From the NCBI RefSeq assembly GCF_000091305.1, contig NC_013929.1, positions 5,952,001 through 6,016,000 on the forward strand: a stretch of 64,000 bases of DNA, given 5' to 3'. This stretch comes from Streptomyces scabiei 87.22 (lineage in GTDB: Bacteria; Actinomycetota; Actinomycetes; Streptomycetales; Streptomycetaceae). A program made the translations under genes and the position numbers. The notes under the pieces are model-generated. The model worked only from the letters and a program-made list of their open reading frames with translations, searched no databases and was not told where the DNA came from. This document shows, piece after piece, positions 7,970 to 15,610 of this stretch (the first letter of the stretch is position 1; each line of letters starts with the position of its first letter).

Positions 7970-10084
7970 TCAGACGGTGGAAGCGGAACCGTCGGTGTCG
8001 CGGTTCGCGAGGGCGCGGGTGAGGCGGTCGCGGCCGATGACCATGCGGCCGTCGGACTTGTACGGCTCCGCGCCGGTGCCGTCGAGCACGCGCTTGAGGT
8101 CGATGAACGACCAGCCGCCGTAGGCGCCGGCGTTCAGCGTGGCGAGCCGCTTGAGGACGTCCTGAGTCAGGACACGGGAGGCGTCCCCGACCACGGCGGC
8201 GATGTCGTCGAGCGGGTCGCGGTCCTCGCCCCGCTCGATGGCGTGCAGGGTGGTGACCCCGTCGCGCAGCGCCTTGGCACGCTCGATGATCGCTTCGGCC
8301 GCGTCGTCGTCGATGTAGTGCGTGCGGACCGTGATGGACGACTGGCCCTTGGGGATGTCGATGCCCGAAGAGGCGACGACCAGGGTTCCCTGGTCGAGTC
8401 CGGGCCGGAGCATGTTGGGGGCGGCGCCGCCGTCGACGGCCTTGTCCCCGAGCGCCATGCGAGCCTGCGACTCGGTGCCGAGCGCGAGGGAGGCGCGGGT
8501 GTGGGCGCCCTCGCGGACCAGCTTGGGGAGGTTCTGGTCGGTGGGGTCCTGAGTGCCCTGCCACATCAGGACGTTCACGGCCCGGCCCTGGTTGTGGATC
8601 TTACGGACGGCCATGAAGTACCGGGAGTTGGACTTGGAGCCGCCGTAGGGTCGCTTGTCCTCGTCCTTGACCGGGCACATGAACGCCACCTGCGCCTCGT
8701 CCACCAGCACGATCAGCGCCGGAAACGTGGTGCCGGGCGGCGCCTGGAGACGGCGGTTCATCTCCTCCACCGCCCCCTCCACCATCTCCGTCACCTGCAC
8801 CACGTGCTCATCCGTCGGGCCCTGGATCAAGGTGGTGGCGAGGCCGTCGAACATGGCCCAGTCGCCCACGCCCTTGAGGTCGCCCATGAGGAACTGCACC
8901 GACCGGTCGAGTGCGACCCACAGGGCGAGGGAGCGCAGGGCGACGGTCTTGCCCTGGTTCGACAGACCGGTGATCAGAAGGTGGCGCTGGTAGAGGCTGA
9001 GGGCGGCGGCATCTCCGCGCAGGTCCTGGCCCCACGGAGCTTTGCCCTTGGCGTAGTCGGCGGTCATCGTCTCGTCGGTGACCAGCGGGGACGGGCCGAT
9101 CGGCTCGTCCAGCGCCCCCGAGTCCGCAACCCACAGGCGGACCGTGCGGGCTGCTTCGGGGATGGTGATGAACACTTCGTGCTCGTGTCGGGTCAGGTTC
9201 TCCGCCAGCTTGCGGCGGCGCTGCTGCACTTCGTTCGTTGACACCCCGGAGGGAAGGGTGACGTCGACCTCGATGCCGCATCCGGCGATGCGGATCGGTC
9301 CGAGCATGGATGCGCCGGCGTCGCCCATCTCCTTGATGGCGTTGCGCAGCGCGGGGACACCGAGGTCGCGCAGGGCCTTGACCACGATGGACGGGGTGAT
9401 CGGATCACCCTCGCTGCTGCGGGTGTTGGTGGGAAGGGCCCACTGGGGTGCGGCCTGCTGCTTGCTGCCGACGGCCCACAGCGCGAGCAGGGCGAGGAAC
9501 GGGCCGATGGTGAGCGCCGGGCCCCACACGACCTGGACGATCCGGATGAGCAGGGCGATGAAGTCGACGGTGGCCGACAGCGGGGTGATCACGTCCGCGA
9601 CGTCACCGTTGCTGATGGCCATGACCACCCCGAGCGCGACCAGGACACCGATGCTCATCCCGGCGCCGACGGCCACGCCCTTGGCGGCCTCCACGGGGGA
9701 GTGGAGCAGGTCCATGCGGCGGTGGTGGCGGGCGGCACGGAAGCGCTGCAGGCGCTCCTCCCACTCCTCCGCCGCTTCGAGGTCACCCGCGGCTTCGGCG
9801 GCGCGGATCATGCGCTCGTAGCGGGAGCCGGTGCGGCCGTCCCAGGTGCGGCGGGCGACGATCCGCCCGCCGTTGAACATGTAGGCGCCGTGCCGGGCAA
9901 CCGCCCGCACCGTCGCTTTGGTCGACTCGTGCGTGACGGCCGACTTCACCGCGCGGCCGGAACGGACCCACAGCGGGACGGCGGCGGGCGGGGCGGGGTC
10001 GGGGACCACGGTCAGCGTGGTCACGGGGGCGGGGTCGGGGGACGGGTCGGTGTTCTTGTGCAGGTGGACGACGGTGTCACCCAT
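7970..10084 (-). CDS. traB: FtsK/SpoIIIE-type conjugative DNA translocase (TraB/Tra)
   Basis: 704 aa. Cytoplasmic N-terminus (about 1-135), two hydrophobic segments (about 136-158 and 172-205), then an FtsK-like ATPase with Walker A GLSNQGKT at 373-380 and Walker B LIVLVDEA at 457-464, and a C-terminal winged-helix domain (about 615-700) of the kind that reads specific repeats. Single proteins of this type move double-stranded DNA between mycelial cells in Streptomyces plasmids and AICEs, without relaxase or type IV secretion. The ATG at 10084 has AGGAG upstream. Immediately downstream is the repeat cluster proposed as its recognition locus. Confidence 0.92.
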   Translation of the reverse strand: MGDTVVHLHKNTDPSPDPAPVTTLTVVPDPAPPAAVPLWVRSGRAVKSAVTHESTKATVRAVARHGAYMFNGGRIVARRTWDGRTGSRYERMIRAAEAAGDLEAAEEWEERLQRFRAARHHRRMDLLHSPVEAAKGVAVGAGMSIGVLVALGVVMAISNGDVADVITPLSATVDFIALLIRIVQVVWGPALTIGPFLALLALWAVGSKQQAAPQWALPTNTRSSEGDPITPSIVVKALRDLGVPALRNAIKEMGDAGASMLGPIRIAGCGIEVDVTLPSGVSTNEVQQRRRKLAENLTRHEHEVFITIPEAARTVRLWVADSGALDEPIGPSPLVTDETMTADYAKGKAPWGQDLRGDAAALSLYQRHLLITGLSNQGKTVALRSLALWVALDRSVQFLMGDLKGVGDWAMFDGLATTLIQGPTDEHVVQVTEMVEGAVEEMNRRLQAPPGTTFPALIVLVDEAQVAFMCPVKDEDKRPYGGSKSNSRYFMAVRKIHNQGRAVNVLMWQGTQDPTDQNLPKLVREGAHTRASLALGTESQARMALGDKAVDGGAAPNMLRPGLDQGTLVVASSGIDIPKGQSSITVRTHYIDDDAAEAIIERAKALRDGVTTLHAIERGEDRDPLDDIAAVVGDASRVLTQDVLKRLATLNAGAYGGWSFIDLKRVLDGTGAEPYKSDGRMVIGRDRLTRALANRDTDGSASTV

Positions 10085-10175
10085 GACGGGAGCACTCCTG
10101 ACTGCCCCGATGCGGGGCGGGAAGTCGGCGAGGGGCCCCGCCCGGCAACCGGTGGCGGGCGGGGCGGGTGATGAT

Positions 10176-10490
10176 TCAGCGGGTGCGGCGGACGCGGTTC
10201 TCCGCGTGGCTGAGCTGGGACGGCGTGGTGCGCGGGCCGTCGAGCCAGCAGAAGGGGCGGATGCCGTCGGCGGCCTTGAACACGCGGATGGCGGTACCGG
10301 GGGCGGCGTGCGGGAGGCCGTGGACGCGTCCGCCGTCGAGGGAGGCGAGTATGCGCGCGCCGTGGTGCTCGCACCCGTCCGCGCCGGCGTCCGCGCGGTC
10401 CAGCACGGTCACCACGGCCTCACCGCTGCACGGGGTGGGGTCTTCCGGGTGCGCGGCCGGGCAACGGCCGCCCTGGGGGCGCGTGTTCAC
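10176..10490 (-). CDS. Hypothetical AICE protein with Cys/His cluster, 104 aa
   Basis: Start chosen at GTG 10490, the last of three tandem GTGs; it overlaps the upstream stop as GTGA and AAGGGG is spaced five bases away. The protein has a CPAAHPEDPTPC motif near the N-terminus, then VVTVLDR and GCEHHGARILASLDGG, giving a possible zinc site of Cys and His residues, followed by a conserved-looking core (VHGLPHAAPGTAIRVF) and a basic tail. The family is familiar from Streptomyces conjugative elements but without a function known to me. It precedes traB by 91 bp and is translationally coupled to the coiled-coil protein upstream. Confidence 0.75.
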   Translation of the reverse strand: MNTRPQGGRCPAAHPEDPTPCSGEAVVTVLDRADAGADGCEHHGARILASLDGGRVHGLPHAAPGTAIRVFKAADGIRPFCWLDGPRTTPSQLSHAENRVRRTR

Positions 10491-10804
10491 CACCACCCCT
10501 TGGCCTTCTTGGCGGCCTTGGCGGCGGCGTACTCGCGCACGATCCGCTGCCGCTCCATGTGCAGGGCGGTGATCTCGGCCGTCAGCCGGGTGACCGCCTG
10601 CTCCGAGACGGACTCCAGCCGATTCTCCTGCCGGGTGGCGCTCTTGCCGCGCAGGACCCGGTACGAGCCCCCGGCAAGCGCCCCGAGGACTGCGCGCCGC
10701 TCGGCACTGTTCAGGGGCCACATCTCGCCCCGGCGGACCGCTTCCAGCTTGCGGTTGGTCTTGCTGATCTCACGGTCGATGCTGCGGGTGTCGGGCTTGC
10801 CCAT
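10487..10804 (-). CDS. Small basic coiled-coil protein, 105 aa
   Basis: ATG 10804 with GAGGAGA nine bases upstream. It is charged and helical almost throughout (RSIDREISKTNRKLEAV, then LTAEITALHMERQRIV), with a lysine/alanine-rich end (AAAKAAKKAKGWW) that may bind DNA or membrane. No catalytic motif. Its TGA overlaps the next start (GTGA). It lies in the transfer operon between the SpdB-like protein and the gene leading to traB. Function unknown. Confidence 0.75.
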   Translation of the reverse strand: MGKPDTRSIDREISKTNRKLEAVRRGEMWPLNSAERRAVLGALAGGSYRVLRGKSATRQENRLESVSEQAVTRLTAEITALHMERQRIVREYAAAKAAKKAKGWW

Positions 10805-10824
10805 GATTCGGTCTCCTCAGACAG

Positions 10825-11709
10825 TCACGGTGCGGAGCGGGAGGGGTGGGCCACGACGCGCTTCCACGCGGCGCGCAGGCGCATCTCGGATGCGGAGTGG
10901 CCGGTCGCGCGGAAGCGGATGGCCATCTCGCGGTAGGACAGGGCCGGGGTTTCGCTGTGCCGGATCTCGTCCACCAGTGCGTCAAGGGCGGTGTCGGAGA
11001 GGGCGTTGCCGTCGCCCGGCGGGAGCGCGGCAACCGGCTCTGTGGGGCCCCACACGGGCAGTTCCCACGCGGGCGTGACGTCGGGTGTGACGCGGGTCGT
11101 CACGCTGGTCAGCGCCCTGCCGGTGTCCTCACCGCGCCGCGCCGTCTCCAGCGTCGACCAGGCTTCGGCGAGGGTTTCGGCGGTCTTGGCCTGGACGCGT
11201 GCGACGCGTGCCCCGGCTTGCGTCACGGCCGTCAGCCGGGTCTCCTCGGTGGCCGCTTCCGCACGCAGCCGGGCACGGGCCACGGCCGCCTCGTCGCGGG
11301 CTTCCTGCTGGATTCCCGCGATGGCGTCCAGCGCGATGGGGGTCAGCGCGGTGCGCTCCCACAACCCGTGAACCAGCCACAGGGCTTTGGCCGCGACCGG
11401 GAGCCACGCGACGGCCAGCCACGCGCCGCGCGAGTGTTCGGCGGTCGCCGCGTGCGCGACCAGGACGCCGGTGGCGATCAGGCCGAACGTCCAGCCGACG
11501 GCGGTCACCGCACGGCTGTGGTCGCCCTGCGCGGACAGGCGGCGCTCGTAGGCGAGGGTCGCGAGCCATCCCCCGTCGATGCCCAGACCGACGACCAGGG
11601 CGACAGGCCACGGCATCGCAGCACCGAGCCACATCACGACCACGGCGAGGGTGAGCACCATGGACACCGCCGTCATCGCGACGGCCGGCAGTACGGTCCT
11701 GGCCTTCAC
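10825..11709 (-). CDS. SpdB-like membrane spread protein
   Basis: 294 aa from GTG 11709, which overlaps the upstream stop as GTGA with a GGGGGG site. Four or so membrane segments fill the first ~125 residues (MTAVSMVLTLAVVVMWLG, VALVVGLGIDGGWLATL, VGWTFGLIATGVLVAH, WLAVAWLPVAAKALWLV). A long Ala/Glu/Arg-rich coiled coil follows (about 140-200) and the C-terminus (about 235-290) resembles a helix-turn-helix (SYREMAIRFRATGHS). This is the layout of Streptomyces SpdB proteins, membrane proteins with DNA-binding activity needed for spread of transferred DNA through the mycelium. Assignment is from architecture and operon context. Confidence 0.7.
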   Translation of the reverse strand: MKARTVLPAVAMTAVSMVLTLAVVVMWLGAAMPWPVALVVGLGIDGGWLATLAYERRLSAQGDHSRAVTAVGWTFGLIATGVLVAHAATAEHSRGAWLAVAWLPVAAKALWLVHGLWERTALTPIALDAIAGIQQEARDEAAVARARLRAEAATEETRLTAVTQAGARVARVQAKTAETLAEAWSTLETARRGEDTGRALTSVTTRVTPDVTPAWELPVWGPTEPVAALPPGDGNALSDTALDALVDEIRHSETPALSYREMAIRFRATGHSASEMRLRAAWKRVVAHPSRSAP

Positions 11710-12155
11710 CGCGCACCCCCCGCCGCGAGCAGGGCCGCGAGGATGAGCAGGGCGCCGCCGGTCATGGTCAGGTCGACCGCGCGGCGTAGGGCAGTGAACT
11801 TCACCACCGCGAGCCGGGACAGTCCGGCGACGTCCGCCGCGAGGTTCCCGCCGTCGACGACGGTGGTGATCTCGTCGGCGGTCAGCGTGGCCCACAGCGG
11901 GAAACCGTGACGGCCCCGCAGGTTCGGGCGGGTCGACCGCAGCAACAGACCGGCCGCCGCGACCAACAGCGCCACCCCCACCCCGCCCGCGACATAGGCG
12001 GAGAGGTTCAGCGGCAGGTCACGGGCCACGGACCACGTGCCGGCCAGCACCGCGCCGACGAACGCGAGCAACAGCCCGGTCTTGGTGTCCGTCCGCGTGA
12101 TCTCCGCCTTCACCTCAGCGTGCGCGGCGGTCAGCTTCGTGTTCGGGGTGCTCAC
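11706..12155 (-). CDS. Pycsar-effector-like (DUF5706-type) membrane protein
   Basis: 149 aa from GTG 12155, overlapping the upstream stop as GTGA. The start matches the pattern of the Pycsar effector transmembrane family: helix AHAEVKAEITRTDTKTGLLLA, where the DTKTGLLLAF segment leads into transmembrane helix 1, then helix 2 (VAGGVGVALLVAAAGLLL), a cytosolic stretch with FPLWATLTADEITTVV, and a C-terminal membrane segment (MTGGALLILAALLA). Pycsar effectors depolarise the membrane upon cyclic pyrimidine signals; no uridylate or cytidylate cyclase gene lies in the island. In this setting it may be a transfer or exclusion protein using the same fold. Family call is from memory of the motif, not a search. 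Confidence 0.6.
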   Translation of the reverse strand: MSTPNTKLTAAHAEVKAEITRTDTKTGLLLAFVGAVLAGTWSVARDLPLNLSAYVAGGVGVALLVAAAGLLLRSTRPNLRGRHGFPLWATLTADEITTVVDGGNLAADVAGLSRLAVVKFTALRRAVDLTMTGGALLILAALLAAGGAR

Positions 12156-12421
12156 GCGGCACCGCCCGGCAGCATCTCGCCGACGGTGCGGTTGGCCACG
12201 TCCCGCCGCGCGGCCAGCACCCGGTTCCGGGCCCGGCGGATACGGCGGGCGTCCACCTCGTTCACCGGCCGGTCCATGGCCTTGATCTGCGCGTCCAACA
12301 GGTCGACCTCCGCCAGGACGACGGCCGACTCCACCTCGATCGCGTCCAGCTCCGCGCTGGTCGGCTCCATCCAGTCGGCGAACGCGGTAACAACGTCCTG
12401 AACAGTGGCGATGTGCTTCAT
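12152..12421 (-). CDS. Small helical protein at the head of the transfer operon, 89 aa
   Basis: ATG 12421 with AGAGGAA upstream. Acidic N-terminal half (ADWMEPTSAELDAIEVESAVVLAEVDLLDAQI is mostly helical in pattern) and a basic second half (DARRIRRARNRVLAARRDV), together a likely coiled coil. No membrane segment. It is the first clear gene of the minus-strand operon, and its TGA overlaps the Pycsar-like gene start (GTGA). Function unknown; it may partner the membrane protein it is coupled to. Confidence 0.75.
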   Translation of the reverse strand: MKHIATVQDVVTAFADWMEPTSAELDAIEVESAVVLAEVDLLDAQIKAMDRPVNEVDARRIRRARNRVLAARRDVANRTVGEMLPGGAA

Positions 12422-12461
12422 TGGGTCGTGTTCCTCTCACAGGGGTGAACGGCCCGTCAGC

Positions 12462-12489
12462 GGCTCCCGGTGTTGCACCACCGGGGGCC
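12462..12489 (-). promoter_or_regulatory. Leader hairpin upstream of the 89-aa gene
   Basis: Arms 12462-12472 and 12479-12489 pair over 11 bp with one mismatch around the loop TTGCAC. It is about 40 bases upstream of the ATG at 12421, so it would lie in the 5' leader of the transfer-operon mRNA, as an attenuator or stability hairpin. Confidence 0.4.
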
Positions 12490-12593
12490 GCGCGCCGTTG
12501 AAGTCGGATCTCCGGCTCCCCTCGACCCCGCCCGTACGAGCACCGCGCTTCACACGGGCCCGGACGGGCGAGGCAGGCAACCGGCCGCCGCAT

Positions 12594-12683
12594 TCACCGC
12601 GCGGCGGAAGTGGTCGGGTGACGCGTTGGGGATGCCGTCGCGCCGGTCCAGCGGGACGGGCCCAAAGGTCTTCGACGGGTCAT
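12594..12683 (-). CDS. Possible 29-residue peptide with strong ribosome site
   Basis: ATG 12683 is preceded by a full GGAGGT at a spacing of four, the best ribosome site in this non-coding hub. It reads a short basic, Thr/Ser/Pro-rich peptide (MTRRRPLGPSRWTGATASP...) ending at 12594. Codon composition is not persuasive. It could be a leader peptide or one of the very small mobile-element transfer proteins found at this place in Streptomyces elements. Low confidence. Confidence 0.3.
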   Translation of the reverse strand: MTRRRPLGPSRWTGATASPTRHPTTSAAR

Positions 12684-12850
12684 GAGGACCTCCAATCGGA
12701 GACGAAGGGAATCCGAGGACTTCACCGGCGCCGTTGCCACGGCCGTCCGGTCCCGAGCCTCGAAGGTGTCGGGGCGCCCTATTCGCACTGCTCGGCGCCA
12801 GCAGAACGACCGCGAGCGGCCGTCGACGGTCCTCACCCGGCCGTCACGGG

Positions 12851-12902
12851 GACGGGGACTCAGCCCCGTCGAACTTGACTCCCTGTTGAGTTCTCAAAGA
12901 AC
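12851..12902 (-). promoter_or_regulatory. rRNA-type boxA antitermination sequence with hairpin, in transfer-operon leader
   Basis: On the minus strand, 12902-12883 reads GTTCTTTGAGAACTCAACAG, essentially the boxA-bearing leader sequence found upstream of Streptomyces 16S rRNA genes. It is followed by a perfect 7-bp hairpin, GACGGGG/CCCCGTC (12870-12851). It points toward the long minus-strand operon. BoxA recruits NusB/NusE and lets RNA polymerase pass Rho-dependent terminators. This would suit a transfer operon of several kilobases. The match is seen directly; function is inferred. Confidence 0.65.
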
Positions 12903-12985
12903 GACCAGCTCAGGGCCCCAACTGCACGAGCTATCCCGAACCGACAAGCCATGGAGACAGCCCAAAGAAGACCCACTCCGACTCG

Positions 12986-13058
12986 CTGTCCTAGGACTGC
13001 GAGCGACCTGAGATGAGAATGCACCGCAGTCCTAGGACTGTCAACAGTCCTAGGACTG
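12986..13058 (+). promoter_or_regulatory. Three CAGTCCTAGGACTG operators for the GntR repressor
   Basis: Perfect 14-bp palindromes at 13027-13040 and 13045-13058 (four bases between them) and a copy with one changed base (CTGTCCTAGGACTG) at 12986-12999. The close pair is just upstream of the GntR gene start at 13094; the third lies on the side of the divergent transfer operon. The arrangement predicts autoregulation and repression of transfer, as for KorSA of pSAM2. No further copies were noticed in the window. Confidence 0.8.
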
Positions 13059-13093
13059 TGTGCTTCACTGGAATGTGTCGAGAGGAGTTCTGC

Positions 13094-13897
13094 GTGGCAC
13101 CGAAAGCCCCGAAGTGGCGGGACCTGGCCGACCGCTTCGGCCAGCAGATCAGGAACGGCGACTACGAGCCTGGCCAGCAGCTTCCGCAGATCCGGGAGCT
13201 TGTGGAGGCGGGCGAAGGTTCAAAGGAGACGGTCCACCGGGCGTACAAGGCGCTTGAAGCCGAGGGCCTGGTGACCATGACTCGCGGTCACGGCACCGTC
13301 GTGCGCCCGAAGTCTCCGCTGAAGCGTCTCGGTATCGCCCGGTATGACAAGGCGAAGTGGCGGGACGGCGACGAGGTCGCGTTCATCGCGGACCGCGTGG
13401 CGTCCGGTCGCACCTACAGCCGGAACGAGCAGACCCAGAGCGTCAGTCGAGTGAAGGCGCCGGCGTCCGTGGCGGCAGCCCACGGGCTCCCCGAGGGTGC
13501 GGACGTCTACGCGCGCGCCCGGCTCGTGAAGGAAGGCACCCAACCCACCCACACCCTGACCAGCTACTACCGGCCCGAGCACGTGGAAGGCACGCGCATC
13601 GTCGACCCGACCCCGGGCCCGGCCGGTCGTGGCGGTGGCTTCCGTGTCCTCTATGACGCCGGGTACGAGATCGACCACATGCGCGAGGAACTGTTCGCGC
13701 GAGTGCCTACCGCCGAAGAGGCTCAGCTCCTCCAGCTCTCGCCGGGTGAGTGGGTGGTAGAACTGCACCGCACCACGTACACGGCGGACGGCACGGTCGT
13801 AGAGTTCGCCGTCGGAGTCCACGCGGCATCGCGCTTCGCGTGGTCGTACGACTTCAAGGTCCCCGACTCGGCAGCAACGGAGGGCGAGAGCAAGTGA
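13094..13897 (+). CDS. GntR/HutC-family transcriptional repressor (KorSA-like)
   Basis: 267 aa from GTG 13094 with GAGGAG seven bases upstream; the frame upstream of this runs through the operator palindromes and is not coding. Winged helix at about 8-75 (LADRFGQQIRNGDYEPGQQLP, then ELVEAGEGSKETVHRAYKALE, then GLVTMTRGHGTVV) and a UTRA-like effector domain (about 95-255). Such Kor-type regulators hold AICE transfer and excision genes off and respond to an unknown ligand. Three palindromic operators lie directly upstream. The next gene overlaps its stop (GTGA). Confidence 0.9.
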   Translation: MAPKAPKWRDLADRFGQQIRNGDYEPGQQLPQIRELVEAGEGSKETVHRAYKALEAEGLVTMTRGHGTVVRPKSPLKRLGIARYDKAKWRDGDEVAFIADRVASGRTYSRNEQTQSVSRVKAPASVAAAHGLPEGADVYARARLVKEGTQPTHTLTSYYRPEHVEGTRIVDPTPGPAGRGGGFRVLYDAGYEIDHMREELFARVPTAEEAQLLQLSPGEWVVELHRTTYTADGTVVEFAVGVHAASRFAWSYDFKVPDSAATEGESK

Positions 13898-14559
13898 TCT
13901 CGGCTCAGGCGTGGGCGGACGCTCAGCGGCTCTGGGACTTCCAGCAGATGGGCCATGAGCCGCGCCCATGCTCGGTGGCCATTGGACTCGGCAGCCATGA
14001 CCTCGGGGTGGCCGACGCCACCGCGGAGCTTTTCCACCGGGGCATGGCGCCGGCCGTCCTCTTCACCGGAGCGACCAGCCGGACCACCCGCGACCGGATG
14101 CCCCGTGGCGAAGCCGAGCACTACCGGGACCGCGCGGTGGAGCTAGGGGTCCCCGCGAGCGTCATCCTCGTCGAGCCGAACGCCCGGAACACGGGCGAGA
14201 ACATCCGCTTCTCGCGGGCCTTGCTCGAAGCGAGGCGCATCCCCGTCTCATCCGCCCTGCTCGTCAGCAAGCCGTACGAGGAGCGGCGGGCGTACGCCAC
14301 GGCCCGGAAGCTCTGGCCTGAGATCGAATGGGTGAGCGCGTCCACCCCCATGACGCTCCCCGATTACGTCGACTCGATCGGGGACGCGCGTCTCGTCATC
14401 GACATGCTCGTCGGCGCTCAACAGCGACTCATGGTGTATCCCCGCCAAGGCTTCATGATTGAGCAAGAGGTTCCCGACGACGTTCTAGCCGCTTACGAGC
14501 GGCTTCGCGGCGAGGGCTTTACAAGCCGCCTGGTGCCCGAAACGGCAGAACGGGCCTGA
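13894..14559 (+). CDS. YdcF/SanA-like DUF218 family protein
   Basis: 221 aa from GTG 13894, overlapping the GntR stop as GTGA. The DUF218 pattern is visible: first strand VAIGLGSHDL, then PAVLFTGATSRT, GEAEHYRDRAVELGVP, EPNARNTGENIRFS and a strand ALLVSKPYEERRA. In YdcF-type proteins these surround a putative nucleotide or polyanion binding site; the function is not known. DUF218 genes are often found beside the GntR regulator of AICEs. Translational coupling indicates joint expression and possibly a role in sensing the signal that releases the repressor. Confidence 0.85.
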   Translation: MISAQAWADAQRLWDFQQMGHEPRPCSVAIGLGSHDLGVADATAELFHRGMAPAVLFTGATSRTTRDRMPRGEAEHYRDRAVELGVPASVILVEPNARNTGENIRFSRALLEARRIPVSSALLVSKPYEERRAYATARKLWPEIEWVSASTPMTLPDYVDSIGDARLVIDMLVGAQQRLMVYPRQGFMIEQEVPDDVLAAYERLRGEGFTSRLVPETAERA

Positions 14560-14670
14560 TAGGGCGCCGTTCACCCGTCTCAGAACTCAGGATGCTGTGG
14601 AGCCAGGTCGACAGTAGAGTCATAGCTCGCGAATTCCAGTGATCGTGAGTTTCAGAAAAGTGAGGCGAGA

Positions 14671-15462
14671 ATGGCGCAGGGGCGTAAGGCTATAAGCAGA
14701 CCCATGAAGCACGAAGTGCGGAAGAGGTGTGGATTCGGGTGCGTAGTCTGTGGAAGCCCGTTCTACGAGTATGACCATATTGAGGAATACAGTACAGTTC
14801 TGGGCCACTCGGCAGAAAACTTGACGCTTTTATGTCCCGAGCATCACAGCGAGAAAACTCGCGGACTCCGGACGCGGGGGCAAGTGGAGTGGGCCAACGC
14901 CAACCCTTTTAATAGGAGAAGTCAGGGCTCAAGTCCATATCCCCTTGCTTACGAAGGGTCGGATAGTCGAATCTCGGTCGGATCGAATGAATTCATTCAC
15001 AATATCGGCGATGTCTATCAGGAGCCGTTAGTGCTGAATGGGGAGCCGGTTCTGCAATTCAGAACCGAAGAGGGGAGGCTCCTCGTAAGGGCTCGCTTCA
15101 GCGACAGTTCGGGGTCCACGATTCTGAGAATCGAAGAAAATGAGCTTAGTTATAACACAAATCTTTGGGACGTCGAATTCATCGCGAACACGCTCGTCGT
15201 GCGCGAAGCGGCTCGCAAAATCATTGCCAAAGTAGTTTTTAATCCACCCGGTGGTCTAACGGTAGAGCGGGCATTCTTTGCCCATGATGGGCTGACTGTG
15301 CAGGTGAAACCGAGGGAGATCGTCTACCTGTTGCCGGACGGGCAAAGAGGTGGTTCGTATTCGGGGTGTTCAATGCTCAATATGCCCTACCCGCGTGGGA
15401 TTTCGATGGCGGACCGGGCGCATCCGGATTCGCAGCCATCCGCTATTCATATGGTCTTTTGA
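14671..15462 (+). CDS. HNH endonuclease-like cargo protein with C-terminal beta domain
   Basis: 263 aa; ATG 14671 with GTGAGGCGAG upstream. HNH fold near the N-terminus: CVVC at 24-27, DH at 35-36, Asn50 and CPEHH at 55-59, so a zinc-supported beta-beta-alpha metal nuclease seems intact. After about residue 90 comes a beta-strand-rich domain (ISVGSNEFIHNIGD, LQFRTEEGRLLVRARF, LWDVEFIANTLVV) of unknown role. Base composition is much less GC-rich than all neighbours and there are two TTA leucine codons (14830-14832 and 15028-15030), so translation should depend on bldA tRNA. It lies next to the distal att: recent cargo, possibly defence-related. Confidence 0.75.
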   Translation: MAQGRKAISRPMKHEVRKRCGFGCVVCGSPFYEYDHIEEYSTVLGHSAENLTLLCPEHHSEKTRGLRTRGQVEWANANPFNRRSQGSSPYPLAYEGSDSRISVGSNEFIHNIGDVYQEPLVLNGEPVLQFRTEEGRLLVRARFSDSSGSTILRIEENELSYNTNLWDVEFIANTLVVREAARKIIAKVVFNPPGGLTVERAFFAHDGLTVQVKPREIVYLLPDGQRGGSYSGCSMLNMPYPRGISMADRAHPDSQPSAIHMVF

Positions 15463-15610
15463 CGGCTGACCTAAGGCCATCATGTGTAGTTGGTAGGCCA
15501 GAATCCGGCGGCACCTCGGGCAGCGCTACCCGTATGGTAAATGTGCGCTCAGCGTTTCAGGGAGCGATGCGGTCCTTCCTCGACTCGGGCGGCCGAACCG
15601 ATCGCGCCTG

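Larger units (their letters stand above)
12422..13093. other. Regulatory hub without large genes
   Basis: 672 bp between the divergent transfer operon and the GntR gene. It holds, from left to right: a hairpin at 12462-12489, a possible 29-residue ORF at 12594-12683, a leader hairpin and boxA element at 12851-12902, and three operator palindromes at 12986-13058. Frames on the plus strand here have no start signals or recognisable product. Confidence 0.7.

Noticed and set aside
11706..12421. A complete Pycsar defence system
   Set aside because: Only an effector-like membrane protein is seen; there is no adenylate/guanylate-cyclase-type or pyrimidine cyclase gene in the island.
12682..13011. 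Plus-strand ORF in the regulatory hub
   Set aside because: It passes through the boxA element and an operator, lacks a ribosome site and shows no protein features.
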